Below are positions 1 to 6,725 of a stretch of DNA of 10,852 nucleotides, piece after piece (position 1 is the first letter of the stretch; each line of letters begins with the position of its first letter). Made by a program: the position numbers and the translations under genes. Under the pieces are notes generated by a model, which saw only the letters and a list, made by a program, of their open reading frames with translations, did no database searches and was not told the origin of the DNA. Origin of the DNA: Nitrospirota bacterium (lineage in GTDB: Bacteria; Nitrospirota; Nitrospiria; Nitrospirales; Nitrospiraceae); the NCBI GenBank assembly GCA_020028195.1, contig JAHWYE010000030.1, positions 1 to 10,852 on the forward strand. Direction: 5' to 3'.

Positions 1-10
1 TAATATCCAT
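1..10 (-). CDS. Start of a minus-strand gene cut by the left window edge (product unknown)
   Basis: An ATG lies at 10-8 on the minus strand and the next codons read Asp-Ile before the window ends. It is preceded by AGGAGG (plus positions 17-22) with a 6-nt spacer, one of the strongest Shine-Dalgarno sequences in the window. The gene would follow bioF in the same direction after 158 nt, so it could be another biotin gene or something unrelated; three codons do not allow a product call. The call rests only on the ribosome binding site and start codon. Confidence 0.5.
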
Positions 11-97
11 CTACCCCCTCCTCGCTGGCACGGCGGGCCGGAGACTCTGACCCAAATCTGGTATTGAACGGTCCTGTCGGGCAAGTTGTTGGAGTCT

Positions 98-134
98 TGT
101 CATGACATCATGCCATAGAAATTCCCGATTGCAA
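98..134 (-). promoter_or_regulatory. Weak candidate promoter with a 10-bp palindrome, between bioF and the left-edge gene
   Basis: Reading the minus strand, TTGCAA (134-129) is followed after 16 nt by CATGAT (112-107), a 4/6 plus 4/6 match to sigma-70 boxes. The perfect palindrome TGTCATGACA occupies 98-107, overlapping the end of the -10-like box and the expected start site near 100, where an operator could sit. I see no convincing hairpin-plus-T terminator behind bioF, so transcription could also read through from bioF. The rest of 1-168 shows nothing else I can name. Confidence 0.25.
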
Positions 135-168
135 GAAAATAGCATAGCACAGCGTTCCCCGGCCGCGG

Positions 169-1329
169 CTAAATCAGGTCCAGCTCTTGTCCCGCCGTCT
201 GGAAGGCGGCGAGGACCGTCTTGAGTTGCTCACTGGTATGTTCCGAGGTGACCGTGGCCCTGATGCGGCTCGTCGCTTTGGGGACTGTGGGTGGACGAAT
301 GGCCGGCGCATAGACCCCCTGCTTCAGCAGGAGGCGGGCCATGTCCAGCGCTTTGTCTGGGTCTCCGATCAGAACCGGAATGATAGGGCTAACGGTGTCG
401 GTGGTCCGGAACCCCAGCGCCTTCAGTCCCTTGTAGAAGCGGTCTCGGTTTTCCCAGAGCCTGGTTCGTCGGTCTGGCTCGGAGCGGAGAATGTCGAGCG
501 CCGTGAGTGAGGCGGCAGCGGTTGCCGGTGGCGGGGCTGTGCTGAACAGGAACGATCTCGCGGTGCTGACCAAATAGCGAATCAGACTGGCTGGTCCTGC
601 GACATAGGCCCCGCTCGTGCCGAGCGCCTTCCCCAGCGTTCCCATGTGGAAGGAAAGGCGTGACTCCAAGCCGAAGTGTTCCAAGGTTCCACGCCCCTGT
701 GGCCCCATGACGCCGGTGCCATGCGCGTCATCCACCAGCAATCGCGCTCCGTGACGGTCGGCAAGCTCGACTAATTCCGGAAGCGGCGCCAGATCGCCAT
801 CCATGCTGAACACTCCGTCGGTGACGATCAGCGTGTCGCGGCCGGCGGAGCGTCGGGCCAGCAGAGTTCTGAGCTGATCCGTATCCCGGTGACGAAAGAT
901 GCGAAGGTTGGCCCCGCTCAGCCTGCATCCATCGATCAGGCTGGCATGGCAGAGTCGGTCGGCCAGAATAAGTCCGCCTGAGCCAATGAGGGCTGGAATG
1001 AGGCCGATGTTGGCGAGATAACCTGAGCTGAACACGAGCGCCGCTTCGACGCCCTTGAACCGGGCCAGAGCCATCTCCAGTTCTTCGTGCGGCGGCAGGG
1101 TGCCGGACACCAACCGCGAAGCGCCAGAACCCACGCCGAACCGTTCGGTCGCTGAGACGGCCGCTTGCTTCAGCTTGGGGTGCGTGGCGAGCCCCAAGTA
1201 GTTGTTGGAGGCCATCAGGATTACCCGACGCCCCTCGATGGTGACCACGGTCCCTGGCTCCGATTCGATCAGTAGCAACCGTCGAAGCAGGTGCTGCTCT
1301 TCCAGCTGGTGCAGTCGCTCTTCGAACAT
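169..1329 (-). CDS. bioF: 8-amino-7-oxononanoate synthase (KAPA synthase), biotin synthesis
   Basis: This cytosolic PLP enzyme condenses pimeloyl-ACP/CoA with L-alanine to give 8-amino-7-oxononanoate, the first step of biotin ring assembly. The 386 residues match the usual length of the alpha-oxoamine synthase family. Visible motifs are SNNYLGL (41-47), GSGASRLVSG (67-76), His128 in the CHASLIDG segment that stacks on PLP, DGVFSMDGDLAPL (171-183), DDAHGTG (200-206), and the PLP lysine Lys234 in TLGKALGTSG. RPPTVP and SRIR near the C-terminus are typical of BioF. The ATG at 1329 gives a normal N-terminus (MFEERLHQLE), although no clear Shine-Dalgarno precedes it. The related 2-amino-3-ketobutyrate CoA ligase is the main alternative, but the DGDLAPL and RPPTVP segments favour BioF. 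It has its own promoter and is divergent from the TPR gene at 1493. Confidence 0.93.
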   Translation of the reverse strand: MFEERLHQLEEQHLLRRLLLIESEPGTVVTIEGRRVILMASNNYLGLATHPKLKQAAVSATERFGVGSGASRLVSGTLPPHEELEMALARFKGVEAALVFSSGYLANIGLIPALIGSGGLILADRLCHASLIDGCRLSGANLRIFRHRDTDQLRTLLARRSAGRDTLIVTDGVFSMDGDLAPLPELVELADRHGARLLVDDAHGTGVMGPQGRGTLEHFGLESRLSFHMGTLGKALGTSGAYVAGPASLIRYLVSTARSFLFSTAPPPATAAASLTALDILRSEPDRRTRLWENRDRFYKGLKALGFRTTDTVSPIIPVLIGDPDKALDMARLLLKQGVYAPAIRPPTVPKATSRIRATVTSEHTSEQLKTVLAAFQTAGQELDLI

Positions 1330-1363
1330 GCGGGTATAGTTGGGTGGCTGTTCTGTAAACCAC

Positions 1364-1391
1364 GCTATACCTTGCTCGAGCGTCCTGTCAA
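1364..1391 (-). promoter_or_regulatory. Sigma-70-like promoter of bioF
   Basis: On the minus strand a perfect TTGACA (1391-1386) is followed by a 16-nt spacer and TATAGC (1369-1364). The predicted start near 1357 leaves a leader of about 28 nt before the bioF ATG. The leader lacks a recognisable Shine-Dalgarno. The -10 box is part of a 7-bp inverted repeat, GGTATAG (1333-1339) and CTATACC (1365-1371), spaced by 25 nt. Confidence 0.6.
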
Positions 1392-1409
1392 CGACCTCTG
1401 GATCGTTGA
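1388..1409. promoter_or_regulatory. Candidate operator: perfect 7-bp inverted repeat between divergent promoters
   Basis: TCAACGA (1388-1394) and TCGTTGA (1403-1409) form a perfect inverted repeat with an 8-nt centre. The left arm overlaps the bioF -35 box, and the right arm ends 18 bp before the -35 box of the opposite promoter. That is a natural place for a dimeric repressor to act on one or both genes. It does not match the known biotin repressor operator as I recall it. A chance repeat or a small hairpin remains possible. Confidence 0.35.
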
Positions 1410-1427
1410 AAGGGCCAGATCATATCA

Positions 1428-1457
1428 TTGACAAGGATTGAGCAACCTTTGTATAAG
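1428..1457 (+). promoter_or_regulatory. Sigma-70-like promoter of the membrane TPR gene
   Basis: A perfect TTGACA (1428-1433) is followed by an 18-nt spacer and TATAAG (1452-1457), a 5/6 match to the -10 consensus. Transcription should start near 1464, leaving about 29 nt of leader with AGAAAGG (1476-1482) as a moderate ribosome binding site 10 nt before the ATG at 1493. This promoter and the bioF promoter point away from each other, with 36 bp between their -35 boxes. Confidence 0.65.
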
Positions 1458-1492
1458 GTCGCACGTCGCGACGACAGAAAGGCACGGACACG

Positions 1493-2266
1493 ATGTCGTA
1501 CCGAATCAGAGTCGGATCAAAGAATGTACCAGCTGATGAGGCCCATCTGCTGAACCGGATGGAACGCTTCCTGTTGCTCGTTCAGGAGCATCGTCGAGGG
1601 ATTGTGATGGGGCTGATCGTCCTGCTCGGGGCGGTGGCGGCGGTGGCGGCGGTCATCTGGGTTGACCATCGTAATGCCGAACAGGCTCTGGAACTGAATC
1701 GGCAGGCGATGCGCTTCTATCTGGACCGACCGGCGGATCAACGAGTCAAGGCTGATGAGAATCTGAAGCAAGCGATCAACGTATTTCGCCAGTTGGTGGA
1801 GCAATACCCACGAGTTCCTAGTGCTCCTCTTACCCTGTATCACTTGGGCAATGCCTTGGTGCAGGCGAACGATCTCGGCGGGGCGATCGAAGCCTACAAA
1901 AGGTTCATCGCTTCCTATGGCGCCAACAGGACCCTGCTTGGGTTGGTTTATCAGCGGCTCGGGTACGCCTACCTGCTCAATGGAGACCCGGACCAGGCCG
2001 CCAAGGCATTTGCAGCGGTGCTGAATGTGGCGGGAGCCTCCAATAAGGATCACGCGCTCTTCGAGTTGGGAAAACTCGAGGAGACTCAGTCTCGTCCGGA
2101 AGGGGCCTTGGCTCGCTACCAAGAGTTGACGAAGGGCTATCCCAACTCACCGCTTGCGAGCGAAGCTGCGGTTCGTATCAAGGCGCTGCAGGTGAAACGG
2201 GACCACGAGGGCGACGCGACGGAAAGCCGGGAAGGAACAGCGACGGTAGTCGAGCCGGGGAAATAG
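1493..2266 (+). CDS. Membrane-anchored tetratricopeptide repeat protein (YfgM-like architecture)
   Basis: The 257-residue protein has a short charged N-terminus (about 1-35), one strongly hydrophobic segment (about 37-57) and a repeat-rich helical domain to about residue 232. The segment is followed by Asp-His-Arg; which side the domain faces was not decided. TPR-like units are seen around 89-107 (LKQAINVFRQLVEQYP), 113-142 (LYHLGNALVQ, AIEAYKRFI), 150-180 (LVYQRLGYAYLLNGD, AAKAFAAVL) and 187-218 (ALFELGKLEE, ALARYQELTKGYPNSP). The tail (233-257) is polar and probably disordered. A single membrane helix followed by TPRs resembles YfgM, the SecYEG-associated periplasmic chaperone partner, and related YbgF/BamD-type scaffolds. 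No enzymatic motif is visible, so a protein-protein scaffold role is inferred. It converges on mltD with 39 nt between stops. The hydrophobic segment contains a 9-nt tandem repeat (1631-1653). Confidence 0.82.
   Translation: MSYRIRVGSKNVPADEAHLLNRMERFLLLVQEHRRGIVMGLIVLLGAVAAVAAVIWVDHRNAEQALELNRQAMRFYLDRPADQRVKADENLKQAINVFRQLVEQYPRVPSAPLTLYHLGNALVQANDLGGAIEAYKRFIASYGANRTLLGLVYQRLGYAYLLNGDPDQAAKAFAAVLNVAGASNKDHALFELGKLEETQSRPEGALARYQELTKGYPNSPLASEAAVRIKALQVKRDHEGDATESREGTATVVEPGK
1631..1653 (+). repeat. 9-nt in-frame tandem repeat inside the membrane segment of the TPR gene
   Basis: The unit GCGGTGGCG is repeated 2.6 times and encodes Ala-Val-Ala-Ala-Val-Ala-Ala-Val within the hydrophobic anchor. 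Because the unit is nine bases, slippage would lengthen or shorten the membrane helix by three residues without breaking the frame. It may simply reflect GC-rich codons for small hydrophobic residues. Confidence 0.6.
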
Positions 2267-2305
2267 TGTGCACGTTCGTAGGAAAGTGGGAGGAAGAGCC
2301 GCCGC

Positions 2306-3655
2306 TCAATGGCCGATGGCGAGCAGGTCCCCAGGTTTGACCAGATGGCTCGTCAGGTTGTTTCGAGCCTTGAGTTCCGGGACGGAGAGGTGAAAGCGCT
2401 TTGCAATCTTCGCGAGGCTATCTCCCACACGGACTCGATACCATTCAGGCGACTGGACAGCGTGAGCCCCCCGCCTCTGCGTGGACGCAGATTGGTTCCA
2501 GGCTGGGATACTGTCGAGCATCTGCTCAACACCGGCTTTCGTCCCCACAGGGACTTTCAGGTGGTATTCGGGATCGGTCGGAGGCGTGACGTCCCTTCGC
2601 AACTCCGGGTTTAGACGACGAAGTTCATGGAAGGGGACCCCGGTTGCCTTCGCGACGTCTCGAAGATGCACCGGACGATGCACGACTACTTCCTCGAACT
2701 GGTGCGGATCTCGAGCCTCGGAGCTGAACCCATAGCGATCCGGGTTCTTGGCGATGATCGTGGCCGCCACAAAGCGCGAAACGTATTCTTTCGTTTCCCG
2801 CCGAATATGCCTCGTCTGGGCGATTTCCCAAAAACTCTCGGCGCGCGCCTTCCGAAGGGCGCGCAAGACCTTGCCCTCGCCGGCGTTGTACGCAGCCATC
2901 GCCAAGGGCCAGGTGCCGAACAAATCGTACAGATCCCGGAGGTAGCGGGCTGCGGCGACCGTCGATTTGATGGGGTCGCGACGTTCATCCACGTATTGAT
3001 CCACTCGAAGCCCATATAATCGGGCGGTACCTTTCATAAACTGCCACGGGCCGGTTGCACGGGCCCGTGAATAGGCATTCGGGTTGAACCCGCTTTCGAC
3101 GAGCGATAGGAACACTAGGTCACTGGGTAGGTCAAATTCCGAGAAGATGCCTTCAACCAGTGGCCTGTAATGGGCCAACCGGTCGAGCCACTGCTCAAAT
3201 CGGTTGTGGATAGCAGTATGGAAGAACCGCATGTGGCGTTCAACTTTGTGGTTGTGGGAGTGAGGGACCCTGAAGATCGACTCATGGGTGACTATGGGGG
3301 CGTTGGGATCCTCCGGGAGCCCGTTCCTTATCGCAAATAGCTCGGCGAATCGCCAGTCAGGGCCGAATGACTTGGCTTGCGCAAGGGAGACTGGATCTGA
3401 CCCTAGGAACGACTCTGCCCGAAATGAGTCGAGGTTTGAGGAGGCCTCTTGAAGGTCGCCAATTGGCTCGTCAGCCTGGTTTTGAACCATCGAACCGGAT
3501 GCCACTTGTGTGCTCGGCTCCAGCGCAATCGCCTGGGCTTCAACTGTTGACGATTCGGCACTGACTGGAATTCCCCCTTCCAAGGCTCCGGATCCAATGA
3601 GCAGAGCCCCTAGGAGAATCCCGACGTGGCTTTGGCGACGAGCTGGATTTCTCAC
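2306..3655 (-). CDS. mltD: Membrane-bound lytic murein transglycosylase D-like protein (SLT + LysM)
   Basis: The protein cleaves the MurNAc-GlcNAc bond of peptidoglycan to form 1,6-anhydro ends and should act in the periplasm. The 449 residues begin with a signal peptide (about 1-33; basic MRNPARR, hydrophobic VGILLGALLI, cleavage near VSA-E). A low-complexity linker leads to an SLT family-1 domain at about 165-300, with catalytic Glu187 in SLVESGFNP, ATGPWQFM (200-207) and AYNAGEGKV (255-263). A degenerate LysM-like segment follows at about 323-372 and a clear C-terminal LysM at 406-447 (YRVRVGDSLAKIAKRFHLSV, then NNL and VKPGDLL). Unlike E. coli MltD there is no lipobox cysteine, so a soluble secreted form is expected. 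The start is GTG at 3655-3653, fixed by GAGGTGA 8 nt upstream and by the signal peptide. It is transcribed toward the TPR gene; no terminator is evident in the 39-nt gap between them. Confidence 0.92.
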   Translation of the reverse strand: MRNPARRQSHVGILLGALLIGSGALEGGIPVSAESSTVEAQAIALEPSTQVASGSMVQNQADEPIGDLQEASSNLDSFRAESFLGSDPVSLAQAKSFGPDWRFAELFAIRNGLPEDPNAPIVTHESIFRVPHSHNHKVERHMRFFHTAIHNRFEQWLDRLAHYRPLVEGIFSEFDLPSDLVFLSLVESGFNPNAYSRARATGPWQFMKGTARLYGLRVDQYVDERRDPIKSTVAAARYLRDLYDLFGTWPLAMAAYNAGEGKVLRALRKARAESFWEIAQTRHIRRETKEYVSRFVAATIIAKNPDRYGFSSEARDPHQFEEVVVHRPVHLRDVAKATGVPFHELRRLNPELRRDVTPPTDPEYHLKVPVGTKAGVEQMLDSIPAWNQSASTQRRGAHAVQSPEWYRVRVGDSLAKIAKRFHLSVPELKARNNLTSHLVKPGDLLAIGH

Positions 3656-3663
3656 GGCCTATA

Positions 3664-3670
3664 TCACCTC
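3664..3670 (-). promoter_or_regulatory. Strong ribosome binding site for the GTG start of mltD
   Basis: GAGGTGA on the minus strand lies 8 nt before the GTG at 3655. It decides the start codon, because GTG alone would be a doubtful choice; the protein then begins with a normal signal peptide. Confidence 0.8.
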
Positions 3671-3694
3671 ATTCATTCAAAAAGGATCGCTCTA

Positions 3695-3723
3695 AGGGTA
3701 ACGGTCGGAGTGGTGGTTGTCAA
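3695..3723 (-). promoter_or_regulatory. Sigma-70-like promoter of mltD
   Basis: On the minus strand a perfect TTGACA (3723-3718) is followed by a 17-nt spacer and TACCCT (3700-3695), which keeps only the T, A and final T of the -10 consensus. Predicted start near 3688, giving a leader of about 30 nt that includes the strong ribosome binding site. Confidence 0.5.
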
Positions 3724-3858
3724 GACCGACGGAAGAGGGGTTTGCAGGGACGAATGACTCTTCGTGACGGTTATAAATCGGTCAATTTCCGAACCGGGAA
3801 TGGGTGAGGCATGACACACAAGTCACTGAAAAATAGGGAATCAGCGCGCTGAGTTGCC
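3724..3858. other. Intergenic region between the mltD and aminotransferase promoters
   Basis: No gene, riboswitch or clear terminator is seen here. The only structure noticed is a short inverted repeat, ACGAA (3750-3754) with TTCGT (3761-3765) around a 6-nt centre. A minus-strand reading frame overlaps part of it, but that frame runs antisense through the aminotransferase gene and looks like a shadow. Confidence 0.5.
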
Positions 3859-3887
3859 TTGACAGGGTAGGAAGCCTGTGATAGCGT
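3859..3887 (+). promoter_or_regulatory. Candidate promoter of the aminotransferase-serA-hisZ-dnaB operon
   Basis: A perfect TTGACA (3859-3864) is followed by a 17-nt spacer and TAGCGT (3882-3887), which keeps T, A and the final T of the -10 box. Transcription would start near 3894, leaving a leader of about 46 nt. The nine bases CCTTGACAG recur exactly 45 nt downstream (3902-3910), inside that leader. Confidence 0.45.
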
Positions 3888-3939
3888 ACCGCCTTTCGCT
3901 CCCTTGACAGCGAACGGGTGTTGTGAGGAGAACGATCCG

Positions 3940-5085
3940 ATGTTGAAGCGGTATTTGCTCGCTCCGGGGCCGACGCCGGTCCCACCCGAAGTGTTGCTGG
4001 CGATGGCGAGGCCCATCATCCACCATCGAGCGCCGGAATTTGCCCAATTATTCGGGGAGGTGCGGGAAAACCTCAAGTGGTTATACCAGACCGAAAACGA
4101 AGTGCTGATCCTGGCGTCGTCTGGGACGGGCGGGATGGAAGGCGCAGTGGCCAATTTCCTCTCACCGGGCGACAAGGCGCTCGTCATCAACGGCGGCAAA
4201 TTCGGCGAACGATGGGGGAAGATCTGCAAGACCTTCGGCGTGCAGGTGACGGAAATCAAAGTGGAATGGGGGTGTGCTGTTGCCCCCCACACGGTGGCGG
4301 ACGCGTTGAAGAAGGACCCGTCCATCAAAGCGGTCTATGTCCAGGCTAGCGAAACCTCCACCGGCGTTGCCCACGACACCAAGGCGCTGGCGGAAGTGGT
4401 CAAGCCCTATGAAGGTACCATTTTGGTCGTGGACGCCATCACGGCCTTGGGGGTGTTCGACCTCAAGACTGATGCCTGGGGCTTGGATGTGGTCGTGACG
4501 GGCTCGCAGAAGGCGTTGATGCTGCCACCAGGCTTGGCCTTCGTCAGCGTGAGCGAGAAAGCCTGGCAACTGGCCGATAAGGCGAAGAATGGGGCCTTCT
4601 ATTTTAATTTCAAGAAGGAACGGGAGTCGCAGATCAAGAATCAGACTGCCTACACCCCTGCAGTTTCCATGATCCTGGGGCTCCAGGAAGTCCTACGGAT
4701 GTTGAAGGCCGAAGGGCTGGAAGCTGTGTTCGCCCGCCAGGGACGCCTGGCCCTTGCGATGCGCGAGGGAGTCAAAGCGGCGGGGCTTTCGCTCTTTCCC
4801 AAGGAGTCGCCCAGCGATGCCTTGACCGCGATCTCCGCCCCGGAAGGCGTGGACGGTCAGGCAATCTATAAGAACTTGAGAGTGCAGTACGGTATGACAG
4901 CCGCTGGCGGACAGGATCACCTGAAAGGAAAGATCTTCCGAGTCTCCCACATGGGCTATATAGACACCTTCGATGTCATCACGACGCTGGCGGCGATCGA
5001 AATGGTGCTGAAGGGTCTGGGATATTCCGTCAAGCTGGGAAGCGGGGTCGCTAAGGCCCAGGAATTACTCATGGTCAAGCCGTAG
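3940..5085 (+). CDS. Class V PLP aminotransferase (alanine-glyoxylate / serine-pyruvate type), likely phosphoserine aminotransferase
   Basis: Family members transfer the amino group between alanine, serine or phosphoserine and 2-oxo acids in the cytosol. The 381 residues are a normal length. Visible features are LLAPGPTPVPP (6-16), SSGTGGMEGAVANF (60-73) for PLP phosphate contact, QASETSTG (135-142), VVDAITALG (163-171) with Asp165 toward the pyridine nitrogen, and GSQKALMLPPG (188-198) with Lys191 as PLP lysine; FRVSHMGY (333-340) lies near the C-terminus. ATG 3940 is chosen because GAGGAG (3925-3930) stands 9 nt upstream and the protein then begins MLKRYLLAPGPTP; an in-frame TTG at 3904 would add 12 unlikely residues and coincides with a TTGACA. 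The gene is 31 nt upstream of serA, and no serC-type gene is in the window, so I infer it performs the phosphoserine step. A photorespiration-like alanine-glyoxylate role is the alternative. Confidence 0.9.
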   Translation: MLKRYLLAPGPTPVPPEVLLAMARPIIHHRAPEFAQLFGEVRENLKWLYQTENEVLILASSGTGGMEGAVANFLSPGDKALVINGGKFGERWGKICKTFGVQVTEIKVEWGCAVAPHTVADALKKDPSIKAVYVQASETSTGVAHDTKALAEVVKPYEGTILVVDAITALGVFDLKTDAWGLDVVVTGSQKALMLPPGLAFVSVSEKAWQLADKAKNGAFYFNFKKERESQIKNQTAYTPAVSMILGLQEVLRMLKAEGLEAVFARQGRLALAMREGVKAAGLSLFPKESPSDALTAISAPEGVDGQAIYKNLRVQYGMTAAGGQDHLKGKIFRVSHMGYIDTFDVITTLAAIEMVLKGLGYSVKLGSGVAKAQELLMVKP

Positions 5086-5116
5086 GCCGCGTGACGACGG
5101 AGACAAGAGCAGCGCA

Positions 5117-6709
5117 ATGAACGTCTTGGTCAGCGACAGCCTGTCGAAGCAAGGCATCGAGATTCTCGAGAAGGCCGGCTTCGCTGTGGATGTGAAAACC
5201 AAGCTCCCCAAGGAGGAGTTGATCAAGGACATCAAGCAGTATGATGCACTCATCGTTCGATCGGCCACGAAGGTGACGGCTGAGTTGATTGCGGCGGCCG
5301 ACCGCCTGAAAGTCGTCGGCCGCGCTGGCTCCGGCTTGGACAATGTTGACACGCAAGCTGCCACCAGGCGCGGCATCGTGGTGATGAACACCCCGGGCGG
5401 CAATACAGTCACGACGGCCGAGCACACGATGGCGATGATCTTCTCGATGACCCGGTGGATTCCCCAAGCGACCGCCTCAATGAGAAGCGGTAAGTGGGAG
5501 AAAGAGCGGTTCATGGGAGTGGAGCTGTATAACAAGACCCTTGGCGTCGTGGGGATCGGGCAGATCGGCGGCTACCTGGCGAAGCTGGCCCAGGGGATGT
5601 CCATGAACGTGATCGCCTACGATCCATACCTGGCGGAAGAACGGGCACACAAAATGGGAGTGGAAGTCGTCGAACTGGCGGAGTTGCTCCGGCGAGCGGA
5701 TATCATCTCAGTGCATACCCCGCTCACGGCCGAGACCAAGTCGTTGATCAACGCCGCTGCCATCGCGCAGATGAAGCCGGGCGTGATGATCGTCAACTGT
5801 GCGCGCGGCGGGATCGTTGATGAGGCGGACCTCTATGAAGCGCTCAAGACGAAGAGAGTGGCCGCGGCGGCGTTCGACGTCTTTGAAGAGGAGCCGGTCG
5901 CGCCGGGCCACCCCCTGCTCACGCTGGAGAATTTTGTCTGCACCCCCCACATCGGCGCCGCGACCGGCGAAGCTCAGGAGAATGTCGCAATCGGGATTGC
6001 GGAACAGATCGTGGACTACTTCACGAAAGGGATTGCGCGGGGTGCCGTGAATGTTCCATCGGTTCCGCCTGAGTTACTGCCACGACTGCAGCCCTATCTG
6101 GCACTGGCGGAAAAGATCGGACTTCTCCAGGCCCAGCTTTACGAGGGAGGACTGGAACGAGTTACGGTGGAGTACAACGGCGAGGTGGCCGGGTTGACGG
6201 TGGCCCCGCTGACGCTGGCGGTCCTGAAGGGGCTCTTGACTCCCATCCTGGAGAACGCCGTGAACTATGTCAACGCGCCTGTGGTTGCCAAGGAACGCGG
6301 GATCGAGGTGAAAGAGGTGAAGAGCAGTGACGCCGGGGACTTCACCAGCGTCATCAGGGTCCGGGTCGAGGCGGGGAAGAAGGCCCACCGTGTCGCCGGC
6401 ACCCTGCACAACCGCAAAGACCCACGCATCATCGAAATCGACAATTTCCAGGTTGAGGTCCTCCCTGAGGGACACTTGCTGCTCATTCTGAATGTGGACC
6501 GGCCAGGCGTGATCGGTGCTGTCGGCCAGGTGCTGGGGGAACACCAGATCAACATCGCCCGCATGCAGTGTTCCCGCGAGGAACAAGGCGGGAATGCGTT
6601 GCTGATCATTGGGCTGGATGCTCCCCTGCCGACCGGCATGCTCGAGACCATCAAAAACGGAAAGAACATTCTCTCTGTCAAGTTGGCCGACCTCTCAAAA
6701 GGACTCTGA
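5117..6709 (+). CDS. serA: D-3-phosphoglycerate dehydrogenase
   Basis: This cytosolic enzyme oxidises 3-phosphoglycerate to 3-phosphohydroxypyruvate with NAD+, the committed step of serine synthesis. At 530 residues it is the long form: substrate-binding region about 1-98 and 286-315, Rossmann domain about 99-285 with GIGQIGG (147-153) and Asp169 for NAD, then an allosteric substrate-binding domain (about 320-450) and a C-terminal ACT domain (about 452-526; LNVDRPGVIGAVG at 458-470). The catalytic set is intact: Arg230 in NCARGG, Glu259 in FEEEP, His278 in TPHIGA. The ACT domain implies serine feedback in related enzymes. ATG 5117 gives the standard N-terminus (MNVLVSDSLS), although the only Shine-Dalgarno-like bases (GGAG, 5099-5102) are 14 nt away. 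It follows the aminotransferase by 31 nt and precedes hisZ by 16 nt. Confidence 0.97.
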   Translation: MNVLVSDSLSKQGIEILEKAGFAVDVKTKLPKEELIKDIKQYDALIVRSATKVTAELIAAADRLKVVGRAGSGLDNVDTQAATRRGIVVMNTPGGNTVTTAEHTMAMIFSMTRWIPQATASMRSGKWEKERFMGVELYNKTLGVVGIGQIGGYLAKLAQGMSMNVIAYDPYLAEERAHKMGVEVVELAELLRRADIISVHTPLTAETKSLINAAAIAQMKPGVMIVNCARGGIVDEADLYEALKTKRVAAAAFDVFEEEPVAPGHPLLTLENFVCTPHIGAATGEAQENVAIGIAEQIVDYFTKGIARGAVNVPSVPPELLPRLQPYLALAEKIGLLQAQLYEGGLERVTVEYNGEVAGLTVAPLTLAVLKGLLTPILENAVNYVNAPVVAKERGIEVKEVKSSDAGDFTSVIRVRVEAGKKAHRVAGTLHNRKDPRIIEIDNFQVEVLPEGHLLLILNVDRPGVIGAVGQVLGEHQINIARMQCSREEQGGNALLIIGLDAPLPTGMLETIKNGKNILSVKLADLSKGL

Positions 6710-6725
6710 GCCAGCCCCGCACGGT

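Noticed and set aside
11..103. A 30-codon minus-strand frame (ATG at 103) ending with TAG directly before the ATG at 10, resembling a leader peptide
   Set aside because: It has no ribosome binding site, no run of one amino acid and no attenuator hairpin; the TAGATG junction is probably chance.
1353..1361. CTGTAAACC near the bioF start site, similar to one half of the E. coli BirA operator
   Set aside because: The expected opposite half-site GGTTTACA is not found 15-16 nt away (that place reads CGAGCGTCC), so a BirA operator is not supported.
2267..2305. Possible bidirectional terminator between the convergent TPR and mltD genes
   Set aside because: No GC-rich hairpin followed by a T-run is visible in this 39-nt gap on either strand.
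3771..4328. 185-codon minus-strand reading frame antisense to the aminotransferase
   Set aside because: It overlaps a clear family member on the plus strand, and its translation shows no recognisable domain.
6609..6725. Upstream extension of the hisZ frame into serA
   Set aside because: It overlaps the well-conserved ACT-domain end of serA, and the added residues do not resemble a HisZ N-terminus.
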